In this document: positions 17,043-24,840 of the stretch, in pieces
How positions within the stretch are numbered: the stretch's first letter is position 1
How the letters are laid out: the number at the start of each line of letters is the position of its first letter
Source of the DNA: Stutzerimonas stutzeri
Lineage (GTDB): Bacteria; Pseudomonadota; Gammaproteobacteria; Pseudomonadales; Pseudomonadaceae
Direction of reading: 5' to 3'
DNA length: 64,000 bases
NCBI GenBank assembly: GCA_002387205.1
Contig: DGLA01000010.1
Location: 634,507 to 698,506 of the forward strand
Notes under the pieces: model-generated
Seen by the model: only the letters and a program-made list of their open reading frames with translations
Told to the model about the DNA's origin: nothing
Databases searched by the model: none
Translations under genes and position numbers: made by a program

Positions 17043-18113
17043 ATGGGCATCGCACTGACTGACCGCGAACAGAACAATTTCGACTTTCTGCGTTTTCTTG
17101 CTGCCTCGGCCGTGGTGGTCGGTCACTGCTACTGGCTGTCGGGGATCGGCCATGCCGAGCCGGTACGGTTGTTTACCGGGAGCATGGACAGCGCGGACAT
17201 CGCTGTGAACCTGTTCTTCGTCATGAGCGGTTTTCTCATCGCCGCCTCCTGGCAAAACAGCCGCAGCGCCGCGGATTTTGCGCTCAAGCGTGCATTACGC
17301 ATTTTCCCTGCACTAAGCGCGTCGGTGCTGTTGACGGTATTTATCGTCGGCCCCGTAGCGACCCAGCTGTCACTGAAGGACTATCTGCTCGACAGCCAGA
17401 CCCTGCGCTACCTGTCGAATATCGCGCTGATGACGCAATTCCATCTGCCCGGCGTGTTCGTGGACAATCCATTTCCCGAAACGGTCAACGGATCGGTGTG
17501 GACGCTACCCTACGAAGTTATGATGTACACCGCGCTGTTGCTGATGGGGCTACTCAAACTCTTCGGCAGGATCGCACTTGTGGTCCTGCCCATAGCGCTG
17601 GTCGTTGCTCACTTCCATGTGATGCCGGGTCTGGGCATCGACAGCGACGTCCTGCGCAAGTCTACCCGGCTGGGAATGTTCTTTTTTGCGGGTACGGCAC
17701 TCTACCTGTTTCGCTCGAGCCTGCCCTGGAACTGGAAGGTCGCGCTGGCACTGCTGGCGCTTTCGCTGCTCAGCGCAGGGACCGAGCTGTGGCTGTACGT
17801 TCACGTACTGACGTTGCCCTATCTCACCATTTACCTGGCACATCTGAAGCTGCCAGCGCTTTCCCGCTTCGGCAAGTATGGCGACTATTCCTATGGCCTC
17901 TACATATACAGCTTTCCGCTGCAGCAACTGTTGATGTACTGGCTGGGGCCCGAGCTCCCGTTGCCGGCGTTCATGGCTATCAGCCTGACCGCCAGCATAG
18001 CCGTCGCCGCGCTGTCCTGGCATCTGATCGAATCGCCCGCCCTGCGGCTCAAACGCTACCTGCACAGTCGTCCTGCGCCCAGCGCAAGCTCGGATCTGAC
18101 CCCGGCGCCATGA
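17043..18113 (+). CDS. Acyltransferase 3 family membrane protein (OafA-like)
   Basis: The 356-residue protein has about ten membrane segments and the family signature NFDFLRFLAASAVVVGH with R17 and H28 near the N-terminus, followed by FFVMSGFLI. Members move acetyl or related acyl groups onto sugars at the inner membrane. As last gene of the operon it would decorate the exopolysaccharide. It ends 12 bp before the convergent receiver gene, with no clear terminator in between. Confidence 0.85.
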   Translation: MGIALTDREQNNFDFLRFLAASAVVVGHCYWLSGIGHAEPVRLFTGSMDSADIAVNLFFVMSGFLIAASWQNSRSAADFALKRALRIFPALSASVLLTVFIVGPVATQLSLKDYLLDSQTLRYLSNIALMTQFHLPGVFVDNPFPETVNGSVWTLPYEVMMYTALLLMGLLKLFGRIALVVLPIALVVAHFHVMPGLGIDSDVLRKSTRLGMFFFAGTALYLFRSSLPWNWKVALALLALSLLSAGTELWLYVHVLTLPYLTIYLAHLKLPALSRFGKYGDYSYGLYIYSFPLQQLLMYWLGPELPLPAFMAISLTASIAVAALSWHLIESPALRLKRYLHSRPAPSASSDLTPAP

Positions 18114-18125
18114 ACCAGGTGTCGA

Positions 18126-18536
18126 CTAAGGCGACGGCTCAGGCGGCTCGGCACCGCCCTCGATCAGCCGGTGTACCGTAGCCACCAGCAAGGCGAGCCC
18201 GGTACCCTTGGGCAGAAACTGATCGACCAGCTCCCGGCCCGGTATCTGTTGAGGCAGCGCGGCACTCATCATGAGGATAGGCACGTCGTCATAGGCCCGG
18301 TTGCGGCGGATCGTGCGGACCATTTCGCATCCGTTGAGCTCCGGCATCATGTAATCGGTGATGATCAGGGCAGGCTTCTCCTGCTCGAGCTTGACGAGCC
18401 CCTGCGCGCCGTTGGCTGCCTCGACCACCCTATAACCCTCGTCTTCGAGAATCATGACCATCAGTTTGCTGAGGCCGAGCTCATCCTCGACCAGCAGCAC
18501 GAGTGGCGCCCGTTCTTCCGCGTGCTTGTCACGCAT
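18126..18536 (-). CDS. CheY-like single-domain response regulator
   Basis: The 136-residue protein is a lone receiver domain. D61 in IITDYMMPE is the phosphorylation site, E17/D18 form the acidic pocket, S91 and K110 complete the active site. A proline/glutamate tail follows. No output domain is present, so it acts by protein contact. Its first eight bases overlap the end of the KaiC-like gene, which argues that the two proteins work together. No histidine kinase is encoded beside it. Confidence 0.88.
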   Translation of the reverse strand: MRDKHAEERAPLVLLVEDELGLSKLMVMILEDEGYRVVEAANGAQGLVKLEQEKPALIITDYMMPELNGCEMVRTIRRNRAYDDVPILMMSAALPQQIPGRELVDQFLPKGTGLALLVATVHRLIEGGAEPPEPSP

Positions 18537-20004
18537 CCTGGCCCCCGGACGGAGGCTGGCGATGAGGCTGTCCGGTCACGACACCCTCGGTACGCTTCAT
18601 CCGTTCACCTAGCTTGAAACCTTCTGCCCCAAGGTAGAACTCGTACACATAAGGATCGAAGCCGCTCTCGCGCATCTTCAGGATGGCAAGCGTGCGGTAG
18701 AGCCTCGACTCGAGTTCAGCGTACCGGAGCAGGATGATGTTTTCGGCAATGGCGGAAACCGCTGCGAACTGCAAACCATGTTCGCCGCCGACAATCTCCG
18801 CCAGTTCGGCGGTAAACACGGTGGTTACGCCTTCACAGCGAAGGATTGCGGTCAAGGTGCTGAGAAACCGGCCCAGCCGCTGCTGGTCAACCGCGGCTTG
18901 CTTGAACGCATCGACGCCATCGATGAATAGCCGTTTGACACCGCGGCGGCGGACCGCGTCGAGGATTTCCTCTGCCAGCTGGTCCTGCAGCAATTCCGTG
19001 GGCGAGCGATGAAGGACTTCCACCACGCCGCTCTCGACCATTTCCGACAGCCCTAGACCCAGCGCACTGGCTCGACGCCGCAGGCGGTGCGCGTCCTCGT
19101 AGAAGCCGAAGATCAGTCCAGGCTCGGCTTCACTGCTGTCGCAGATGAAGCTCAGCCCAAGGGTAGTCTTGCCGACACCGGTCGGCCCAACCAGCAACGT
19201 GGTTGAAGAATAAGGAATGCCGCCCTGGATGATCCGGTCAAGGCCATGGACACCTGTACTCAGGCGCTCGTCGCGCATGGGGGCCGACTCCAGCTCACCC
19301 GTGACCGCTTCGAGGCGAGGGAATACCCGGAAGCCTTCCCCCGTGATTGAGGTCATGTGTCGACCCGAGATGAAATCGCTGCCTCGGGTCTTTCGCACTT
19401 GCATGTAACGGAAGGTTCGAAACTGGTCCTGGTCGCTGCCAAGATGCAGCCAGCCGTCCACCATGGTGAACTCGGGGCTGCCGGAATTACGCTTGCTGTT
19501 GGTCAACAACAGGATGGTGCACCCGACCACGTCGGCATAGATCGACAGGTCGTTGATGAATTCCCGAAATGCGCGTTCCGACGCTGCGTTTTCCTCCAGT
19601 GCGAACAGGCCGTCGATGACAATCAGCGAGGCGTCCTGTCGCTTGCCGTTGCGGGAGAGGTATCGAAGGACGCCCTCGAGGCCATCGCTGCGCAGGATAT
19701 CGAATGCGCTCTCGTACACGACCGAAGTGCCCGCGTAGCGGTTGTCCATGAAGGACATGTTCCGCAGATGGCGTAACAGTCGGTGGTGAGTTTCAGCCAG
19801 CAGCGTTACGTACAGAGAGCGCAGCCCATTCGCGGCCCAGCCGTAGCAGATCTGATTGGCCAGGATCGTCTTACCCTCGCCTGGCCCCCCTTGAACGATA
19901 TAGACGGCGCGCGGCAACAGCCCTCCCTTGAGCACAGCGTCCAGCCCGGGCACACCGGTCGGCACATGCGACGGGCCCTTTTCCGGAATATTCGTATCGA
20001 TCAC
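18529..20004 (-). CDS. KaiC-like dual RecA ATPase
   Basis: The 491-residue protein has two tandem KaiC domains. Domain 1 has Walker A GGPGEGKT (39-46), E71 in LLAETHHRL and Walker B D131. Domain 2 has Walker A GPTGVGKT (273-280), E303 in GFYEDAHRL and Walker B D362. By alignment from memory, the KaiC phosphorylation pair S431/T432 corresponds to S417/A418 here, so at most one site remains. No kaiA or kaiB is nearby. Instead it overlaps a receiver-domain gene and is divergent from a diguanylate cyclase. Such proteins in Pseudomonas are annotated as circadian-clock KaiC but are better seen as signalling ATPases of unknown output. Confidence 0.85.
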   Translation of the reverse strand: MIDTNIPEKGPSHVPTGVPGLDAVLKGGLLPRAVYIVQGGPGEGKTILANQICYGWAANGLRSLYVTLLAETHHRLLRHLRNMSFMDNRYAGTSVVYESAFDILRSDGLEGVLRYLSRNGKRQDASLIVIDGLFALEENAASERAFREFINDLSIYADVVGCTILLLTNSKRNSGSPEFTMVDGWLHLGSDQDQFRTFRYMQVRKTRGSDFISGRHMTSITGEGFRVFPRLEAVTGELESAPMRDERLSTGVHGLDRIIQGGIPYSSTTLLVGPTGVGKTTLGLSFICDSSEAEPGLIFGFYEDAHRLRRRASALGLGLSEMVESGVVEVLHRSPTELLQDQLAEEILDAVRRRGVKRLFIDGVDAFKQAAVDQQRLGRFLSTLTAILRCEGVTTVFTAELAEIVGGEHGLQFAAVSAIAENIILLRYAELESRLYRTLAILKMRESGFDPYVYEFYLGAEGFKLGERMKRTEGVVTGQPHRQPPSGGQDA

Positions 20005-20288
20005 AGCGGCTACCCGTTCAAGTCAATGTCCGCATGTTAACAAGGGGCCGCACCATTCGGTGCATCGCGTACAGCTTGGTCAACGCCCGTAAAGGCTCGT
20101 TCACATTCGAGGTGGCCATTCACAGGCAAGTCGTCAGCCAGCCTCACCCCTGCGATCCCACCTGGGGGCGCGCAGCGGTGCAGGCAGCCCCTTGCCGTAC
20201 AGCGCCTGCAATGAGTTGTGCTGGAGCCTGCTGCACAAACCCCCTACCATGCGCGGCGACTCGAGCCCGACGCCAACACATCGAACTT

Positions 20289-21892
20289 ATGCCTCTCGCC
20301 CCATTGTTTCGCGTGGACCTGCGCCGGCTGATCATGCTGCTGGCGATTCTCAGCGGCGTCATTGCCCTGGGCATCAGCTTCTACGCAAGCTATCAGGTGC
20401 AGCGCCAATCACTGATCGACAATACCCTCGAGGCCAATCGCGCCTATGCGGCGAAACTTGCCGACAGCACCGAGCGGTTCTTCCAGGCAGCACAGCAACA
20501 GCTTGCATACAGCGCGACGGTCATCTCAAGGGACGTCGATGACAAGCAGGCGGTGCTCGATGAAGCGGTACGCCTGGATCTGCAAACCGACAGTTTCAAT
20601 GCAGTGGTCATCACCAGTGCCCAGGGCATCGTGCTGGCGACTTCACCCGATACGGGCCGTCTGGTCGGCAAGCGCCTCGACTCGCCCGGAGCCCGCCAGG
20701 CGCTTCAGGAACAGCGCCCGCTGATAAGCAGCCCCTATATGTCAGCGATCGAGACGCTCGTGGTGCTGGTGTCCCATCCGCTGTTCAGCAGTGAAGGCAC
20801 TTACCTGGGGTATGTGGGGGGCGTCATCAGCCTCAAGGAAAAGAGCATCCTCAACAGCCTGCTCGGTGAGCATTATTACCAGGACGGCTCCTACCTGTAC
20901 GCCGTCGATCCATTCCGTCGCCTGCTCTACCATCCGGACCCGAAGCGCGTTGGCACTGTGGTCGTTGAAAACCGCGTCATCGACGCCGTCACCGCGGGTG
21001 AAAGAGGCAGCCAGCGGGTCATCAACAGCAAAGGTGTGGATATGCTGGCCGGCTACGCACCAGTGCCCGTCGCCGGATGGGGTATCGTGGCGCAACGACC
21101 TACGGCAGCGCCCCTCACCCGCTCGATGGGCTGATGCTCAGGGTCCTCAAGCAGACAGCACCACTGGCACTCCTGACCCTGCTCTGCGTCTGGGGCCTGG
21201 CTCGCCTGATCTCGCTGCCGCTCTGGCAGCTGGCCAGGAGCGCCAGCGAGATGGATGCGCCCGGCAGCGCCGATCGCATCCAGCGGATACGCTCCTGGTA
21301 CTTCGAGGCGGCGCAACTCAAGCGGGCCATGCAGCTGGGCATCAATCTGCTGCACCAGCGTATCGGCAAGCTCAATCTCGATGCCCAGACCGACCCACTG
21401 ACCGGACTGCACAATCGACGCGGACTTGCGCTTGCGCTGGACGCCCTGCGCTCCGAGCGCAGCTCTTTTGCGGTCGTTGCCCTGGACATCGATCATTTCA
21501 AGCGCATCAACGACAGCCATGGGCATGACACCGGCGATCAGGTCATCCGGCATGTTGCCCAGCTGATGCGCGCCTCTTCGCGTGATGCCGACATTCTTTG
21601 CCGAAGCGGTGGCGAGGAGTTTCTGATGCTGCTGCCATCGGCCAGCCTGGATTCGGCCCTTCTGGTCGCCGAGCGCTTGCGATGCTGCGTGGAGCAGGCG
21701 GAGATGCCAGAGGTCGGCTTTCTTACCATCTCGCTCGGCATTGCCCTCTGGCCGATGCACTCGGCGGATGTCGATCGGGTGCTCAAGCTTGCCGATACCG
21801 CGCTCTACCAGGCCAAGCACAACGGCCGCAATCGCGCTGAAGTGGCCAGAATGGACCCCCACCTACCCGAGCCTCCGCCCCAGCCGAGCTGA
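20289..21892 (+). pseudogene. Membrane sensor diguanylate cyclase interrupted by a frameshift
   Basis: Two overlapping frames together make one protein. The first (20289-21134) has a membrane segment and a periplasmic Cache-like sensor domain ending in AGWGIVAQRPTAA. The second frame continues with DGLMLRVLKQ, a second membrane segment and a GGDEF domain with an intact GGEEF active site and an RDAD inhibitory site five residues before it. One missing base near 21108-21118, which includes a run of four C, explains the break. The catalytic half alone lacks the sensor. This could be a true mutation or a sequence error. The start at 20289 has only a weak ribosome binding site. It is divergent from the KaiC-like gene. 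Confidence 0.75.
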
Positions 21893-22005
21893 CCCAAGAC
21901 CTTGCCGTGCCGTCGAGCACTCCGCCCCCTGAGACAGGCCCGAACAGCAGCAAATAGCTGTATACTCCGGCGCCTTTTACGCATGGTGTCCTGAGGTTTA
22001 ACTCG

Positions 22006-23328
22006 ATGAGCAAAGCGCCGACAGTCGGATTCGTATCACTGGGCTGCCCCAAGGCGACGGTGGACTCCGAACGCATCCTGACCCAGCTGCGCATGGAGGG
22101 CTACCAGATAGTGCCGACCTATCAGGACGCCGACGTGGTGGTGGTCAATACCTGCGGGTTCATCGACAGCGCCAAGGCCGAATCGCTGGATGCCATCGGT
22201 GAAGCAATCGCCGAAAACGGCAAGGTCATTGTTACCGGATGCATGGGCGTCGCCGAGGACAGCATCCGCAACGTGCATCCCAGCGTATTGGCGGTCACCG
22301 GCCCTCAACAGTACGAGCAGGTGGTCAACGCTGTGCATGAAGTCGTGCCGCCAAATATCGACCACGACCCCTTCGTCGATTTGGTGCCACCGCAGGGCAT
22401 CAAGCTGACTCCCCGTCACTACGCCTATCTGAAGATATCCGAGGGCTGCAACCACACCTGCAGCTTCTGCATCATCCCGTCCATGCGTGGCAAGTTGGTC
22501 AGCCGGCCGGTGGGCGACGTGCTCAGCGAGGCCGAGCGCCTGGTCAAGGCGGGCGTAAAGGAGATCCTGGTGATTTCCCAGGACACCAGCGCCTACGGCG
22601 TCGACATGAAGTACAAGACCGATTTCTGGAACGGTCAGCCAGTCAAGACGCGCATGCTGGAGCTCTGCCAGGCGCTGTCGAGCATGGGGGTGTGGGTGCG
22701 CCTGCACTACGTCTATCCCTACCCGAATGTGGATGACGTCATTCCGCTGATGGCCGAGGGCAAGCTGCTTCCTTACCTGGACATCCCCTTCCAGCACGCC
22801 AGCCCGAAAGTCCTCAAGGCCATGAAGCGCCCGGCTTTCGAAGACAAGACGCTGGCCCGCATCAAGAAGTGGCGCGAAATCTGCCCGCAGCTGACCATCC
22901 GCTCGACCTTCATCGTCGGCTTCCCGGGCGAGACCGAGGAGGACTTCCAGTACCTGCTCGATTGGCTCACCGAAGCCCAACTGGACCGCGTGGGCTGCTT
23001 CCAATACTCGCCCGTCGAGGGTGCCCCAGCCGAAGCAATGGACCTGGAGCCCGTGCCTGACGAGGTCAAGCAGGATCGCTGGGATCGCTTCATGGCCCAC
23101 CAGCAGGCCATCAGCGCCGCCCGCCTGGAGCGCAAGATCGGTCAGGAAATCGAAGTGCTGATCGATGAAGTGGACGAGGATGGCGCGATCGGCCGCTCCT
23201 ATGCTGATGCCCCGGAGATTGACGGCATGGTGTATGTCGACAGTGATCGCCCGCTGCAGCCGGGCGACAAGGTACGGGTCCGGGTCACCAATGCCGATGA
23301 ATATGACCTCTGGGCAGAAACGCTCTGA
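22006..23328 (+). CDS. rimO: Ribosomal protein S12 methylthiotransferase RimO
   Basis: RimO adds a methylthio group to the conserved aspartate of ribosomal protein S12. The 440-residue protein has the UPF0004 domain with C14, C50 and C79 for one iron-sulfur cluster, the radical-SAM CxxxCxxC (C148, C152, C155) and a C-terminal TRAM domain. Length and N-terminus match the family. TATACT at 21961-21966 could be its -10 box, although no good -35 is seen. A terminator follows directly. Confidence 0.97.
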   Translation: MSKAPTVGFVSLGCPKATVDSERILTQLRMEGYQIVPTYQDADVVVVNTCGFIDSAKAESLDAIGEAIAENGKVIVTGCMGVAEDSIRNVHPSVLAVTGPQQYEQVVNAVHEVVPPNIDHDPFVDLVPPQGIKLTPRHYAYLKISEGCNHTCSFCIIPSMRGKLVSRPVGDVLSEAERLVKAGVKEILVISQDTSAYGVDMKYKTDFWNGQPVKTRMLELCQALSSMGVWVRLHYVYPYPNVDDVIPLMAEGKLLPYLDIPFQHASPKVLKAMKRPAFEDKTLARIKKWREICPQLTIRSTFIVGFPGETEEDFQYLLDWLTEAQLDRVGCFQYSPVEGAPAEAMDLEPVPDEVKQDRWDRFMAHQQAISAARLERKIGQEIEVLIDEVDEDGAIGRSYADAPEIDGMVYVDSDRPLQPGDKVRVRVTNADEYDLWAETL

Positions 23329-23347
23329 TGCAGGTCGATCGATAAAA

Positions 23348-23373
23348 CGCCCCGCATGAGCGGGGCGCCTTTA
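23348..23373 (+). terminator. Terminator of rimO
   Basis: A perfect 8-bp stem, CGCCCCGC with GCGGGGCG, closes an ATGA loop and is followed by CCTTTA. The short T-run makes it moderate, but its place 20 bp after the rimO stop supports it. Confidence 0.75.
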
Positions 23374-23424
23374 TCCTGGTGAAGTCACAGTAAGATGGCG
23401 GCCTTAACTCCTGACAGCTAGCAC

Positions 23425-24123
23425 ATGTCTTATTCAGTCTCGCCCATCGGCTTCGTCCGCTCCTGTTTCAAGGAAAAGTTCGCCATCCCGCGCCAGCCGC
23501 AACTGGCCTCCGCGGCGCGCGGTGTGCTTGAGCTGATCCCACCCTTCGACCAGCCTCAAGCTCTGGAAGGCCTTGAGCAGGTCAGCCATGTCTGGCTGCT
23601 GTTCCTGTTTCATCAGGCGCTCGAAGCCGAGCCGCGCTTGCGGGTACGGCCGCCGCGTCTGGGCGGCAACCGGATGGTAGGCGTATTCGCTACGCGCGCA
23701 ACGCACCGTCCAAACGGGATAGGTCAGTCAGTCGTCAGGCTCGACGGGATAGAGCCCGGACGACTTCATCTGAGCGGCATCGACTTGCTGGACGGCACCC
23801 CGGTGCTGGATATCAAACCCTACGTTCCCTACGCCGACGCCGTTATTGAGGCCCGAAACGACCTGGCCAGTGATTCCCCTCCGCTGATCCGGGTCCGCTG
23901 GACTGAGGCCAGCCTGAGCCAGGCGCGCGCGCAGGGCCTGCGACTGGGCGAGCCGCTGGTGGAGCTGATCGAGCAATGCCTGGCGCAGGATCCGCGACCG
24001 GCCTACCAGAACCCGACAGCGGAACGTCGTTATGGCACTCGCTTCTGGGATGTCGAGGTACGCTGGCACTACCCAAACCCGCAGATCATTTGTGTCCTGG
24101 AAGTGTTGCGCGCAGCGGACTAG
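23425..24123 (+). CDS. trmO: tRNA (N6-threonylcarbamoyladenosine(37)-N6)-methyltransferase TrmO
   Basis: TrmO methylates t6A37 in tRNA-Thr using S-adenosylmethionine. The 232-residue protein shows the family's beta-barrel motifs: SPIGFVRSCF at the N-terminus, HVWLLFLFH, GVFATRATHRPN (about 91-102) and DIKPYVPYAD. Length is normal for the proteobacterial form. It starts about 50 bp after the rimO terminator and is therefore likely to have its own promoter. Confidence 0.93.
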   Translation: MSYSVSPIGFVRSCFKEKFAIPRQPQLASAARGVLELIPPFDQPQALEGLEQVSHVWLLFLFHQALEAEPRLRVRPPRLGGNRMVGVFATRATHRPNGIGQSVVRLDGIEPGRLHLSGIDLLDGTPVLDIKPYVPYADAVIEARNDLASDSPPLIRVRWTEASLSQARAQGLRLGEPLVELIEQCLAQDPRPAYQNPTAERRYGTRFWDVEVRWHYPNPQIICVLEVLRAAD

Positions 24124-24200
24124 CCTTGGCGATGGCAAGCGTTACAGCGCTGCCCCTCCGGCGGGCTGTGCCGACGCCCACGATAAAGCACGGTGATTCC

Positions 24201-24800
24201 ATGCCTACCTCAGTCGGCATCTATCTTTACCCAGAGGTCGAGATACTCGACTTCACCGGCCCCTACCAGGTGTTCAGCACCGCAACGCGACTGGCCGTGG
24301 GCGGAGATATGCCGCCGCCCTTCTCCACTTTCACCATCGCGGCGCGCAAGGGGCTGGTCCGGGCCAGAGGCGGCTTGGTGGTGCAACCCAACTACAATTT
24401 TGCCAATCATCCCGCCATCGACCTGCTGATCGTTCCCGGCGGCGTGGTAAACGCGGAACTGGAAAACCCGGAGGTCATACGCTGGATCGAGAAAACGTCA
24501 GCCCAGGCCGGGCTTACCGCTGCGGTTTGTACCGGCGCCTTTCTCCTGGCAAAGGCCAACGTGCTTTATGCGCATAAAGCGACCACGCACTGGGAAGACA
24601 TTACCGAACTCAAGGCAATGTTTCCGCTGCTGAAGGTAGTTGAGGGCTGCCGCTGGGTAGACGCCGGCCGCTACGTGACCTCAGCCGGGATTTCGGCGGG
24701 AATCGATATGAGCCTGCACCTGGTTCAGCGAATCGCAGGACTTGAGCTCGCCGCGGCCACGGCCAGGCAGCTGGATTTCGACTGGCGCCAGAACTCCTGA
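24201..24800 (+). CDS. DJ-1/PfpI-family protein, isonitrile hydratase-like
   Basis: The 199-residue protein has the nucleophile elbow AVCTGAFLLA with C110 and T111, and D17 in LDFTGPYQVF. Isonitrile hydratase (InhA) of Pseudomonas uses a cysteine, the next threonine and an N-terminal aspartate in the same places and turns isonitriles into N-formamides. The family also contains AraC-type sensor domains; here no DNA-binding domain is attached. ATG 24201 is chosen because the conserved domain begins there, although the frame is open from 23976. Confidence 0.75.
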   Translation: MPTSVGIYLYPEVEILDFTGPYQVFSTATRLAVGGDMPPPFSTFTIAARKGLVRARGGLVVQPNYNFANHPAIDLLIVPGGVVNAELENPEVIRWIEKTSAQAGLTAAVCTGAFLLAKANVLYAHKATTHWEDITELKAMFPLLKVVEGCRWVDAGRYVTSAGISAGIDMSLHLVQRIAGLELAAATARQLDFDWRQNS

Positions 24801-24840
24801 CGCCGAAAGATACTTTGCCGTACTGCTGCTGCCGGTATTG

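Noticed and set aside
23976..24200. Longer N-terminus for the DJ-1 protein
   Set aside because: The extension overlaps trmO coding sequence out of frame and has no relation to the family; ATG 24201 starts at the conserved domain.
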